From positions 41,840 through 104,881 of the forward strand of contig NZ_LMSH01000005.1 in assembly GCF_001428365.1 (NCBI RefSeq): a DNA stretch of 63,042 nucleotides, read 5' to 3'. The first letter of the stretch is position 1. The number at the start of each line of letters is the position of its first letter. The stretch comes from Arthrobacter sp. Soil763 (GTDB lineage Bacteria > Actinomycetota > Actinomycetes > Actinomycetales > Micrococcaceae). The notes beneath the pieces were generated by a model, which was given only the letters and a program-made list of their open reading frames with translations, did no database searches and was not told the DNA's origin. Shown here piece by piece: positions 15,584 to 24,052 of this stretch. A program made the position numbers and the translations under genes.

Positions 15584-16921
15584 GTGCGGCCGGAGAGTGA
15601 AGACAGTGAGCGGGACAGCGCAAGCCGGCACGCGAAAAACCAGCCCGGCACCGCCCAGCCCGGCACCGCCCAGCCCGGCACCGCCCAGCTCGGCAACGCC
15701 CGGCCCGGCGGGAACCGCCTGGACGAGGAGACCCTGCGCGAGCTGCGCCGCAGCAGCATCCTGCACGTCGACATGGATGCCTTCTTCGTCTCGGTGGAGC
15801 TGCGCAGCCGGCCTGAGCTCAAGGGCCGGCCCGTGATCGTCGGCTATCCGGCGGACCGCTCGGTCGTCCTCTCGGCTTCCTACGAGGCCCGGAAATTCGG
15901 GGTGAGGTCCGCGATGCCCATGGCGGTGGCGGTCCGCATGTGCCCCTCCGCCGTCGTCATCGAACCCCGGCACAAGCTCTATTACGAGGTATCCGGCCAG
16001 ATCATGGCGATCTTCGGATCCATCACGGACCTGGTGGAGCCGCTGAGCGTGGATGAAGCCTTCCTCGACGTAGGCGGGGCGATCCGGAGGCTGGGGCCGC
16101 CCCGCGAGATCGGCGAGCTGATCCGACGCCGGGTCCAGAGCGAGCTGGGCATTACCGCGTCGGTCGGCATCGCGGCCAGCAAGTTCGTGGCGAAGATCGC
16201 GTCCACCCGGTGCAAACCGGACGGGCTGCTGCTGATCGGACCGGATGAGACGGTGCCCTATCTGCACACGCTGCCGGTCAGCGCGCTGTGGGGCGTGGGC
16301 GCCAAAACCGTCGAGGTCCTCGCCCGGATGGGCATCCGGACGGTCGCCGACGTCGCGGCGACGCCGCTGCCGTCGCTAAGGAAGATCCTGGGCGCCACAG
16401 GCGAGCACGTCCACCGCCTGTCGTGGGGGATCGATCCCCGGCCGGTGACGCCGGTCCGGGCGGAGAAGAGCATCGGCGCGGAGGAAACCTTCGCAGTGGA
16501 TACCGGCGACGACGCCCTGCTGCACCGGGAACTCCTGCGCCTCTCCCACCGCACGGCCGAGCGGCTCCGGACCGCCGGCATGCACGCCAGGACCGTTGCG
16601 CTGAAGCTGCGCTACGCCGACTTTTCCACGATCACCCGCAGCCGCACCGTCAGCACGCCCATCGACAGCGCACAGCTGCTCTACGGCGTCGCCGTGCAGT
16701 TGCTGGAATCCGTCGGCCCGCGTCCCATGACGGTGCGCCTCGTGGGCATCCGGGCGGAGCAGCTGGAGGAAGCGGCGCAGGCTCCGCTGCAGCTCAGCCT
16801 GGACCGCCGGGACGACAACTGGCGCGCCGCCGAGCAGGCGCTGGACCGCGTCACCCGCAAATACGGAAACAAGTCCGTCCTGCCGGCCCGCTTGCTGGAC
16901 CCGGGCAACGGACCGCGCTGA
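15584..16921 (+). CDS. dinB: DNA polymerase IV (Y-family translesion polymerase)
   Basis: Error-prone polymerase for lesion bypass. The 445-residue protein has the catalytic HVDMDAFFVSVE, the SYEARKFGVRSAMP finger motif, LSVDEAFLDV with the second catalytic acidic pair, and the SVGIAASKFVAKIAS block, then helix-hairpin-helix and little-finger domains. The C-terminus lacks an obvious QLxLF clamp motif, though LQLSLDRRDD (about residue 400) could fill that role. The first 45 residues are an extension made of a PGTAQ tandem repeat; the polymerase fold starts near residue 60. GTG 15584 is supported by the -10 hexamer. Confidence 0.9.
   Translation: MRPESEDSERDSASRHAKNQPGTAQPGTAQPGTAQLGNARPGGNRLDEETLRELRRSSILHVDMDAFFVSVELRSRPELKGRPVIVGYPADRSVVLSASYEARKFGVRSAMPMAVAVRMCPSAVVIEPRHKLYYEVSGQIMAIFGSITDLVEPLSVDEAFLDVGGAIRRLGPPREIGELIRRRVQSELGITASVGIAASKFVAKIASTRCKPDGLLLIGPDETVPYLHTLPVSALWGVGAKTVEVLARMGIRTVADVAATPLPSLRKILGATGEHVHRLSWGIDPRPVTPVRAEKSIGAEETFAVDTGDDALLHRELLRLSHRTAERLRTAGMHARTVALKLRYADFSTITRSRTVSTPIDSAQLLYGVAVQLLESVGPRPMTVRLVGIRAEQLEEAAQAPLQLSLDRRDDNWRAAEQALDRVTRKYGNKSVLPARLLDPGNGPR
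15641..15700 (+). repeat. 15-bp tandem repeat in the 5' end of dinB
   Basis: CAGCCCGGCACCGCC occurs three times without interruption (15641, 15656, 15671) and a fourth, two-mismatch copy follows at 15686. It encodes QPGTA-type pentapeptides in the nonconserved extension. The unit is a multiple of three, so copy-number changes keep the frame. Confidence 0.9.
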
Positions 16922-17222
16922 CCGGCGTCTGCCGCCGGCTTCGCGGCCGCGGGATCACCGCCGGTGACGGCACGGGGCCGGAGCCGCCGGGCGCCGGGCG
17001 GGCGTCTTTCAGAACGGGGCCCGACAAACTATCCTAGATATACGTATTTACGAACGACTGGATCAGGCGTTCGGCCCTGCAACTGAACACCTTCACAGGA
17101 GGCGTGCCTCCACCTCCAGCCAATGACGGCGAAGGGGAACCGGCCGGGGATCCCGGACGTTGGGCGTTTAGGGACAAAGTGCCGCGCCAAGTCTGGACGT
17201 TGGCCGACTGAAGGAGGTCGTG
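16922..17222 (+). other. Intergenic region and likely 5' leader of the DUF3040 gene
   Basis: About 300 bp without a gene. An AT-rich patch at 17027-17047 (ACTATCC, TAGATATACG and the palindrome ATACGTAT) is the likeliest promoter. The downstream 170 nt would be an untranslated leader containing GGACGTTGG twice (17155-17163 and 17195-17203) and a GC-rich segment that can fold. I recognise no known riboswitch. Confidence 0.45.
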
Positions 17223-17594
17223 ATGCCGCTCTCGGAGCACGAACAGAAGTTGCTGGAGCAACTTGAGAAGCAGCTGCACGAGGACGATCCCAAGTTTGCC
17301 AGCTCGATGGGCTCGGATCCGGGTCGTTCCTGGTCCACCCGTCACCTGGTCATCGGGGTCCTCGGCGCCGTCGCCGGGATCCTGTTGCTGTTGTTGGGTG
17401 TCACGCTGCAGAACATCGTTGTGGGCGTGCTCGGTTTCCTCGTCATGGGCGGCGGCGTTTACTACGCGACCATGCGCAGCTCAACCGGCACCTCGAAGCC
17501 GGGGACAGCCGGACGGAAACCGGGCAAGCAGCGCAGCTCGTTCATGAGCAACCTCGAAGAACGCTGGGACGAACGGCACCGCGGAGAGTCCTGA
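17223..17594 (+). CDS. DUF3040 family membrane protein
   Basis: A 123-residue actinobacterial protein of unknown function. It starts with the family signature MPLSEHEQKLLEQLEKQLHEDDP, followed by two membrane helices (VIGVLGAVAGILLLLLGV and IVVGVLGFLVMGGGVYY) and a basic, probably cytoplasmic tail. AAGGAGG (17211-17217) lies 5 nt before ATG 17223; the GTG 3 nt earlier is too close to it. In actinobacteria this family is commonly located just before mraZ, as here. A terminator at 17836 separates it from the dcw promoter. Confidence 0.85.
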   Translation: MPLSEHEQKLLEQLEKQLHEDDPKFASSMGSDPGRSWSTRHLVIGVLGAVAGILLLLLGVTLQNIVVGVLGFLVMGGGVYYATMRSSTGTSKPGTAGRKPGKQRSSFMSNLEERWDERHRGES

Positions 17595-17687
17595 CCGCAT
17601 CGACCTGACGGCCACTGCCTGACTTCTGCTGTCTGACGGCCACTCCGGTACCAGTACAGCCTGACCGGTACCGCCTGACTGACGCCG
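17590..17687. repeat. Degenerate 14-bp tandem array with CCTGAC heads
   Basis: CCTGAC or TCTGAC begins at 17590, 17604, 17618, 17632, 17660 and 17674, all multiples of 14 apart; the unit at 17646 is the only one without the head. The remaining 8 positions vary, though GGCCACT follows twice. The first unit contains the DUF3040 stop codon. The period is not a multiple of three and no ORF follows it. Function unknown. Confidence 0.65.
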
Positions 17688-17835
17688 CCGGCGCCCTGCC
17701 GCACGTTCGTGCGCCCCGTAGCGGTTCCCGGCGCCGCCGGCAGGCCGCGCCGCTGACAAACCGACCCGCCGACAGCCCCACCAAGTCCGGCCTCCACTTT
17801 CCACCACCGCTCTGCCCCACCACGTTCCCCGCAAG

Positions 17836-17857
17836 GACCCGCTCCGGCGGGTCTTTT
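17836..17857 (+). terminator. Terminator before the dcw cluster
   Basis: GACCCGC (17836-17842), loop TCCG and GCGGGTC (17847-17853) followed by TTTTGCCTTTT. It would end transcription from the DUF3040 gene. The rest of the 550-bp gap between that gene and mraZ holds the CCTGAC array, GC-rich sequence without coding signal, and the mraZ promoter. Confidence 0.8.
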
Positions 17858-18048
17858 GCCTTTTAAGTCTCGTTGCGGCCCGGCAGCCGCCGCCAACCCG
17901 CCCGCCTCGCCGCCTGGCGCGCGCTGCTTCCCGCGCCCGGGGCGGCCAAATCCCTCCACTGCGCCCCACTTTCCTCGTCGCCCTTTACTGGCGCGGGACA
18001 CGCGCGGAGAAATTAAATCGAAATGGCGCGCAAAAACCCCGAATGTCG

Positions 18049-18080
18049 TTGACGGGGGAGCGAAGTGGAGTAATGTGGAG
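18049..18080 (+). promoter_or_regulatory. mraZ (dcw) promoter with three 10-bp-spaced GKGGAG repeats, candidate MraZ operator
   Basis: TTGACG (18049-18054) and TAATGT (18071-18076) are 16 bp apart, a good sigma-A promoter. GGGGAG, GTGGAG and GTGGAG begin at 18055, 18065 and 18075, exactly one helical turn apart, covering the spacer and the -10 element. MraZ binds direct repeats of a G-rich 4-5 base core with a 10-bp period upstream of its own gene in several bacteria, so autorepression is the natural reading; the core here (GTGGAG) is not the E. coli TGGG. Confidence 0.7.
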
Positions 18081-18144
18081 GACGTAAGAGGGTAGTGGCA
18101 GCACAGGGGACGTTGGACTTCCTACAACAGACAGGCGGTGGGCC

Positions 18145-18573
18145 GTGTTTCTCGGCACTCATTCACCGCGTCTGGACGAAAAGGGTCGAATCATCCTGCC
18201 GGCTAAGTTCCGCGAGGAGCTCGCCGCCGGCCTGGTTCTCACACGGGGCCAGGAACGTTGCATCTACGTCTTCAGTGAGGCGGAATTCGGCCGGGTTCAC
18301 GAGCAAATGCGGGAGGCTCCCATCTCCTCCAAGCAGGCCCGTGACTACATCCGCGTTTTCCTCTCTGGAGCCTCCGACGAGGTACCTGACAAGCAGGGGC
18401 GCGTGACGATTCCGCCGGCGCTCCGGGAGTACGCAGGACTCGGCAGGGAGCTGGCCGTCATCGGCGCCGGCACCCGCGCGGAGATCTGGGACGCCCAGGC
18501 CTGGAACGAGTACCTCGCCGAAAAGGAAACAGCCTTCTCGGAAACCGACGATGCCATCCCGGGAATTCTCTGA
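18145..18573 (+). CDS. mraZ: Transcriptional regulator MraZ
   Basis: A 142-residue DNA-binding protein, first gene of the division/cell-wall cluster and a known autorepressor elsewhere. It contains two SpoVT/AbrB-like swapped-hairpin repeats: [17 protein letters not shown] near the N-terminus and [19 protein letters not shown] in the middle. The protein begins [14 protein letters not shown] in family style, supporting GTG 18145. The leader between the promoter and the start is about 60 nt and contains a third copy of the 9-mer GGACGTTGG (18108-18116) seen in the DUF3040 leader. Confidence 0.95.
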   Translation: MFLGTHSPRLDEKGRIILPAKFREELAAGLVLTRGQERCIYVFSEAEFGRVHEQMREAPISSKQARDYIRVFLSGASDEVPDKQGRVTIPPALREYAGLGRELAVIGAGTRAEIWDAQAWNEYLAEKETAFSETDDAIPGIL

Positions 18574-18794
18574 AGCCCGCAGGCGCCGTCACCACCGCAG
18601 CACCACCAGTAAGCGCACGTTTCTTGATCGAGATCTCCAGCCGCCCATCCGGCAGTTCACCTGGCTCACTTCCCCGGAGCCAGGCGGACCGCGGGGTAGG
18701 CGCGGATGGGGATCTGGATCAAGAAGCCACACCAAGAGCCCGGGACCGGCCCGGGCTTTGCCGCAGCTATCCACCCCCGCGAAAGGACGAAGGC

Positions 18795-19796
18795 ATGAGC
18801 GAAGACTCCAACCCGTCGAAGCCTACGTCCGAACGCCATGTACCGGTCCTCAAGGACCGGTGCATCAATTTGTTGGCCCCCGCCTTCGAGGCCGCCCGCA
18901 GCCGCGGCGAGACCCCGGTCGCCGTCGACGCGACGCTGGGCATGGGCGGTCACTCCGAAGCCATGCTGCAGCGCTTCCCCGACCTTCACCTGATCGGGAT
19001 TGACCGGGACGAGGAAGCCCTGGCCCTCGCGGGGGAGCGGCTGGAGCCCTTCGCCGACCGGATCGACCTGGTGCACGCCGTCTACGACGAAATCCCGGAC
19101 GTGCTCGTGGACCTCGGCTTCACGGAGGTCCACGGGATCCTGATGGACCTGGGCGTCTCTTCCCTGCAGCTCGACGAGCGCGAACGGGGCTTCGCGTACT
19201 CGTTCGACGCGCCGCTGGACATGCGGATGGACACCAGCCGCGGCCAGACCGCCGCCGACGTCGTCAACACCTACAGCGAAGAGGACCTGGTCCGCATCAT
19301 CCGGAAGTGGGGCGAGGAGAAGTTCGCCGGCCGCATCGCCAACCGGATCGTCGCTGCCCGCGAAGCGAAACCGTTCGCCACCACCGGTGAACTCGTCGAG
19401 GTCATCCGTGCCGTGGTGCCGGCCGGTGCCGCCAAGACCGGGGGACACCCCGCGAAGCGCACCTTCCAGGCCCTGCGGATCGAGGTCAACGAGGAGCTCG
19501 ACGTTCTCGAGCGCGCGATCCCCGCGGCTGTCGCCTCGATCGCCCTCGGCGGCCGTGTCGTCGTCATGTCCTACCACTCCCTGGAGGACAAGATCGTCAA
19601 GGGCGTCTTCCAGGCCGGCTCCAAGTCCTCGGCCCCGCTCGGTTTCCCGGTGGAACTCGAGGAGCACAAGGCCGAACTCAAGACCCTGACCAAGGGCACC
19701 GAAGTCCCCACCGCCGCAGAAATCGCCGAAAATCCGCGTGCCGCCTCCGCCAGGCTGCGCGCCGTCGAACGCATCAAAGCCAGGAGAGTCGCATGA
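18795..19796 (+). CDS. rsmH: 16S rRNA (cytosine1402-N4)-methyltransferase
   Basis: Methylates C1402 of 16S rRNA using S-adenosylmethionine. The 333-residue protein has HVPVLKDRC at the start, the SAM-binding [15 protein letters not shown], the IDRDEEAL motif, [20 protein letters not shown] and the late [17 protein letters not shown] 18795 is preceded by AAAGGACGAAGG; the frame runs 57 codons further upstream but without any family similarity. Its stop overlaps the next start (ATGA). Confidence 0.95.
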   Translation: MSEDSNPSKPTSERHVPVLKDRCINLLAPAFEAARSRGETPVAVDATLGMGGHSEAMLQRFPDLHLIGIDRDEEALALAGERLEPFADRIDLVHAVYDEIPDVLVDLGFTEVHGILMDLGVSSLQLDERERGFAYSFDAPLDMRMDTSRGQTAADVVNTYSEEDLVRIIRKWGEEKFAGRIANRIVAAREAKPFATTGELVEVIRAVVPAGAAKTGGHPAKRTFQALRIEVNEELDVLERAIPAAVASIALGGRVVVMSYHSLEDKIVKGVFQAGSKSSAPLGFPVELEEHKAELKTLTKGTEVPTAAEIAENPRAASARLRAVERIKARRVA

Positions 19797-20455
19797 GCAC
19801 CGCCGCCGTCAACAGCTTCCCCGTTGCCACAGCTGCGACGGCCCGTGCCCTCCCCGGCACGCACCCGGCGTCCCGCCCGTCGCGCACCCCGCTCTCCATC
19901 GTCCGCACCGTCCCGCGCAAACGCCGGGCACCGTTCGTCGTCATGTGCTTCGGCATCCTCGCGCTGGCCCTGATGGCCGTCCTGGTGCTGAACATCTCCG
20001 TGTCCTCGGCCCAGTACCAGCTGGTCCAGCTCCGGGCCGAGCAGTCCACCCTGACCAAGCAGAACCAGGACCTGACCCAGCAGGTGCAGAACTTTGACGC
20101 GCCGCAGAACCTGGCCGCCAAGGCATCCGAGCTCGGTATGGTGGCGTCCACGGCCAAGGGCCAGATCGACCTTTCCACGCTGTCCGTCACCGGCAAGGCC
20201 AAGGCCGCAGTCAAGGGTGACGCCCCCGGCGCGGTGATCGCCGCTCCCGCCGTGGCCGGGCAGGTCAACGTCGTCCCCTCCGTCTCCGGCAACGAGCCGC
20301 TGTTGAACCGCAAGCCGGCCGACAGCCGCGCCGCCCAGGCACCCAAGGCCCAGGAACCGAAGGCACAGGCGCCGAAGGCTAAGGCACAGGCTCCGACCGT
20401 GGACCTGCACGGCGGCTCCGTCCCGGCCCCGGCCCAGAAGACCCCCGGAAAGTAG
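19793..20455 (+). CDS. ftsL: FtsL-like septum protein
   Basis: A 220-residue bitopic protein expected to join FtsQ and a DivIC partner at the septum. A cytoplasmic basic N-terminus is followed by one membrane helix ([19 protein letters not shown]), then a coiled coil ([22 protein letters not shown] is the heptad-rich part) and a long C-terminal Ala/Pro/Lys tail with APKAQ-type repeats. Assignment rests on position between rsmH and ftsI and on topology, since FtsL sequences are poorly conserved. Start overlaps the rsmH stop codon by 4 nt. Confidence 0.85.
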   Translation: MSTAAVNSFPVATAATARALPGTHPASRPSRTPLSIVRTVPRKRRAPFVVMCFGILALALMAVLVLNISVSSAQYQLVQLRAEQSTLTKQNQDLTQQVQNFDAPQNLAAKASELGMVASTAKGQIDLSTLSVTGKAKAAVKGDAPGAVIAAPAVAGQVNVVPSVSGNEPLLNRKPADSRAAQAPKAQEPKAQAPKAKAQAPTVDLHGGSVPAPAQKTPGK

Positions 20456-20499
20456 ACCGCAGGACCAGCACCCCGCCAGGCAAGCAGCAAGGAAACATC

Positions 20500-22302
20500 G
20501 TGGCGCAGAACACCGGCAAAGCACGCACCCGCACGACGCCGAGCGCCACCCGGCGGCTGCGGCTCGGGCTGGGCATCATGCTCTCGCTCCTGCTGGTGGT
20601 CGGCGGCAAACTCTTCCTCGTCCAGGGCCTCGACGTCGGAGGCATGGCCGAGGCCGCGCTGCAGAACCGGCTCAAACCGATCGAGCTGCCCGCCGAACGC
20701 GGCAGCATCCTCGACGCCAAGGGCACCGTGCTCGCCAGCAGCGTGATCCGCTACAACGTTGTGGTGGACCAGACGGTCAACACCAACACCGAATCCTTTC
20801 CGCGGCTGGAGAAGGTCGACGGCAAGGACACCATCGTCGAGATCCCGCGCGACCAGGGCATCGAGGAACTCGCGGCCGTGCTGGGCATGAAGAGGGACGA
20901 CCTGAAGGACGCCCTGACCGGCAAGCAGCGCTACTACATCGTGGCCAAAGACATCCGGCCCGACGTCGAAGACCGCATCTCCAAACTCCAGATCCCAGGC
21001 ATCGTGACCGAGGGCACCAGCAAACGGGTCTACCCCAACGGCTCCGTCGCCGGCGGGATCGTCGGCTTCCTGCGCGACGGCACCACGGGGCAGGCAGGCC
21101 TGGAGCAGACCCAGGACGAGGTGCTCCGGGGCACGGCCGGCAAGCGGCTCTTCGAAATCGGCGCCGACGGGCTCCGGATTCCGGTCGGCGTGGACCAGTT
21201 CACCCCCGCCGTCAACGGCAAGGACATCAAACTCACCCTCAACTCCGACCTGCAGTACTTCGCGCAGCAGGCCATCCAGAGCCAGAAGGACAAGCTCAGC
21301 GCCGAATGGGGCATCATCGTGGTCGCCGACGCCAAGAACGGCAACATCATCGCGATGGCGGACACCGACGCCCCGGACCCCAACGACCCGGGTAAGGCTG
21401 CCCCCGAGGACCGCGGCGTCCGCGCCGTGACCGCCGCCTACGAGCCGGGCTCGGTGGAGAAAATGATCACCGCCGCGTCGGCGATCGAGGAGGGCACCGC
21501 TCGGCCGCTGGACACCTTCACGATCCCGCCCACCTACACCGTGGACGGGCAGACCTTCACCGACGCGTTCGAGCACGGCACGGAACGCCGCACCCTGGCC
21601 GGGATCGTCGGCTACTCGATGAACACCGGCACGGTCATGGTCGGGCAGCGGCTGAGCAAACAGAAGCGGTACGACTGGCTGAGGAAATTCGGCATCGGCG
21701 AGGCCCCGGACATCGGACTCCCCGCCCAGGCCAAGGGCATCCTGACGCCCGCGGACCAGTGGGACGGCCGCCAGCAGTACACTGTGCTGTTCGGCCAGGG
21801 CGTGGCGCAGTCTACCCTGCAGACCGTCCGGGCCTACCAGAGCATCGCCAACGACGGCGTCATGCTCCAGCCCCGCCTGATCGACAGCTACATCAACCCC
21901 GACGGCACCGAGGAGAAGGTGCCCGCCAAGCCCAGCCGGCAGGTGGTGTCGAAGAACACCGCCCGGCAGGTCCGCGACATCCTGGAAAGCGCCGTCACGG
22001 AGGGCGAAATCAAGGACGCCGCGATCGACGGCTACCGGGTGGGCGCCAAAACCGGTACCTCCGAATCACCCTGCGACGACGGCAAGGCGGGCTTCTGCGG
22101 CTACACCGCCTCCATGGTCGGGATGGCACCGATGGACGATCCGCGGTTTATTGTTGAAGTGGTCCTGCAACGGCCCAAGGGCAGCATCTACGGCATCACC
22201 AACGGGCCGGTGTTCCGCTCCGTAATGAGCCAGACGCTGCGGACCTACAACGTGGAGCCATCCACCGGCAAGCCGGTCAGGCTGCCGCAGTACGCCAAGT
22301 AG
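20500..22302 (+). CDS. ftsI: Septal peptidoglycan transpeptidase (PBP3/FtsI)
   Basis: Class B penicillin-binding protein that cross-links septal peptidoglycan. The 600-residue protein has a short cytoplasmic tail, one membrane anchor (LGLGIMLSLLLVVGGKLFLV), the dimerisation/pedestal region with RGSILDAKG, and a transpeptidase domain with SVEK (catalytic Ser), SMNTG (SXN) and KTGTS. GTG 20500 is preceded by AAGGAA 5 nt upstream. It is followed after about 110 bp by murE. The active-site SXXK is SVEK, as in actinobacterial homologues. Confidence 0.95.
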   Translation: MAQNTGKARTRTTPSATRRLRLGLGIMLSLLLVVGGKLFLVQGLDVGGMAEAALQNRLKPIELPAERGSILDAKGTVLASSVIRYNVVVDQTVNTNTESFPRLEKVDGKDTIVEIPRDQGIEELAAVLGMKRDDLKDALTGKQRYYIVAKDIRPDVEDRISKLQIPGIVTEGTSKRVYPNGSVAGGIVGFLRDGTTGQAGLEQTQDEVLRGTAGKRLFEIGADGLRIPVGVDQFTPAVNGKDIKLTLNSDLQYFAQQAIQSQKDKLSAEWGIIVVADAKNGNIIAMADTDAPDPNDPGKAAPEDRGVRAVTAAYEPGSVEKMITAASAIEEGTARPLDTFTIPPTYTVDGQTFTDAFEHGTERRTLAGIVGYSMNTGTVMVGQRLSKQKRYDWLRKFGIGEAPDIGLPAQAKGILTPADQWDGRQQYTVLFGQGVAQSTLQTVRAYQSIANDGVMLQPRLIDSYINPDGTEEKVPAKPSRQVVSKNTARQVRDILESAVTEGEIKDAAIDGYRVGAKTGTSESPCDDGKAGFCGYTASMVGMAPMDDPRFIVEVVLQRPKGSIYGITNGPVFRSVMSQTLRTYNVEPSTGKPVRLPQYAK

Positions 22303-22414
22303 CACCACGCAGCACCAGCCAGCAGCACCACCAGTTCCACGCAGACGGGCCTGCGTGCGGGGCGATGTCCCGCGCACGGCCCGCCCTGCCCCGGCACCAC
22401 CAACGGAGATCGCC

Positions 22415-24046
22415 TTGTCAGAGCTCAATGCCCAGGAAGCGGCCGCGCCGTCCGGCCAGGACTCCGCGTTCCGGCCCACGGCCGTCACCGCAGTGCCGCT
22501 GGAGACCATCGGCGGCTGGATCGGCGTCGTCGTCCCGGGCGCCTCCGCCGAGGTCCCGGTCACCGGCATCTCGCTGAACTCACGGACCGTGCAGCCGGGG
22601 GACCTGTACGTCGCCTTGCCGGGCGCTACCCGCCACGGAGCGGACTTCGTCTCCGGCGCGGTGGAGGCCGGTGCCGTGGCAGTCCTGACGGACGACGCCG
22701 GTGCCCGCCTGCTGGCGCTCTCCAACGACATCCCGGTCCCGGTCCTGCTGGCCGACGAACCCCGCGCCCTGGTGGGCCGCCTCGCCTCGCTGATCTACCG
22801 CAGCCGCCCGGAGGATGCCCCGGCCCCGGCCCTGTTCGGGGTGACCGGAACCAACGGCAAAACCACCACCACCTACTTCATCAACTCCCTGCTCCGGGCC
22901 CTCGGCCGGAAGACCGGGCTGATCGGCACCATCGAGATCCTCGCCGGCGGGGAGCCGATCCCCAGCCTGCTCACCACCCCCGAATCCACCGACGTCCACG
23001 CCCTGCTGGCCCTCATGCGGGAACGCGGCCTCGATGCCGCCTCGATGGAGGTCTCCTCGCACGCGATCTCGTTCCACCGCGTCGACGGTGTCGTCTTCGA
23101 CGTCGCCGGCTTCACCAACCTGACCCAGGACCACCTGGACCTGCATGGGACCATGGAGGAGTACTTCGAGACCAAGGCCCGGCTCTTCACTGCCGAGCGG
23201 GCCCGCGCCGCCGTCGTGACCGTCGACGACGAGTGGGGCCGCCGGTTAGCCGACCAGACCGACATCCCGGTGACCACCCTGGCCACCGTGCCCGGAACCG
23301 GTGCGGCGGACTGGACCGTGGTCGACCCGCGGCCCCGCGGGCTCGGCACCGAATTCGGCCTCCGGCACCGCGACGGGACGGAACTCCGCCTGCACACCGG
23401 CCTGCCCGGCAGCTTCAACGTCGCCAACGCGGCCCTGGCCGCCGCCATGGTCCTGGCCGGCGGCAGCACCGCCGCCGAGGTGCAGTCCGCCCTGGACGCC
23501 GCCGACCCGTTCACGGTCGCGGTCCCGGGCCGCATGCAGCTCGTCGCGACGGCGCCGGCCGCCGTCGTGGACTTCGCCCACAACCCCGACGCCCTCGCCC
23601 GTGCCCTGGAGGCCGTGCGCTCCCCGGAGCCGGAGGCCAAGGTCATCATCGTTTTCGGCGCCACCGGCCAGCGCGACCAGGGCAAACGCCCGGCCATGGG
23701 TGCCATCGCCGCCCGGCTCGCGGACACCGTGATCGTCAGCGACGACGACCCGCACGACGAGGACGCCGCCGCCATCCGCGCCGACGTGCTGGCCGGTGCG
23801 CTGGAGGCCAAGGCCGCCGAAGGGCTCGGCTGCACCGTCCTGGAAGTCTTCCCCCGCGACGCCGCCATCGCCAAGGCCGTGGAACTGGCCGCCCCGGCGG
23901 ACACCATCCTGGTCGCAGGCCGCGGCCACGAGGTCTGGCAGGAGGTCAAGGGCGTCAACCTGGCGCTCGATGACCGGGTGGAGCTCCGGAACGCCTTGAC
24001 AGCCCGAGGATTCACCGTTCTCGATGACCAGCGGATAGAGTCCTAA
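22415..24046 (+). CDS. murE: UDP-MurNAc-tripeptide synthetase
   Basis: Adds the third stem-peptide residue to UDP-MurNAc-L-Ala-D-Glu. The 543-residue protein has the ATP loop [16 protein letters not shown], the TTPEST and MEVSSHAIS motifs and HNPDAL. At the position of the DNPR motif that recognises meso-diaminopimelate it has DDDPHDED (23741-23764), so the substrate is probably not mDAP; L-Lys fits Micrococcaceae. Start TTG 22415 is preferred because CGGAGA lies 5 nt upstream; a GTG at 22355 opens the same frame without a ribosome binding site. Confidence 0.92.
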   Translation: MSELNAQEAAAPSGQDSAFRPTAVTAVPLETIGGWIGVVVPGASAEVPVTGISLNSRTVQPGDLYVALPGATRHGADFVSGAVEAGAVAVLTDDAGARLLALSNDIPVPVLLADEPRALVGRLASLIYRSRPEDAPAPALFGVTGTNGKTTTTYFINSLLRALGRKTGLIGTIEILAGGEPIPSLLTTPESTDVHALLALMRERGLDAASMEVSSHAISFHRVDGVVFDVAGFTNLTQDHLDLHGTMEEYFETKARLFTAERARAAVVTVDDEWGRRLADQTDIPVTTLATVPGTGAADWTVVDPRPRGLGTEFGLRHRDGTELRLHTGLPGSFNVANAALAAAMVLAGGSTAAEVQSALDAADPFTVAVPGRMQLVATAPAAVVDFAHNPDALARALEAVRSPEPEAKVIIVFGATGQRDQGKRPAMGAIAARLADTVIVSDDDPHDEDAAAIRADVLAGALEAKAAEGLGCTVLEVFPRDAAIAKAVELAAPADTILVAGRGHEVWQEVKGVNLALDDRVELRNALTARGFTVLDDQRIES

Positions 24047-24052
24047 ACCGAG

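Noticed and set aside
17462..18001. Minus-strand frames in the gap between DUF3040 and mraZ
   Set aside because: No ribosome binding site, Arg/Gly/Ala-rich translation, and they run through a terminator and a short tandem array.
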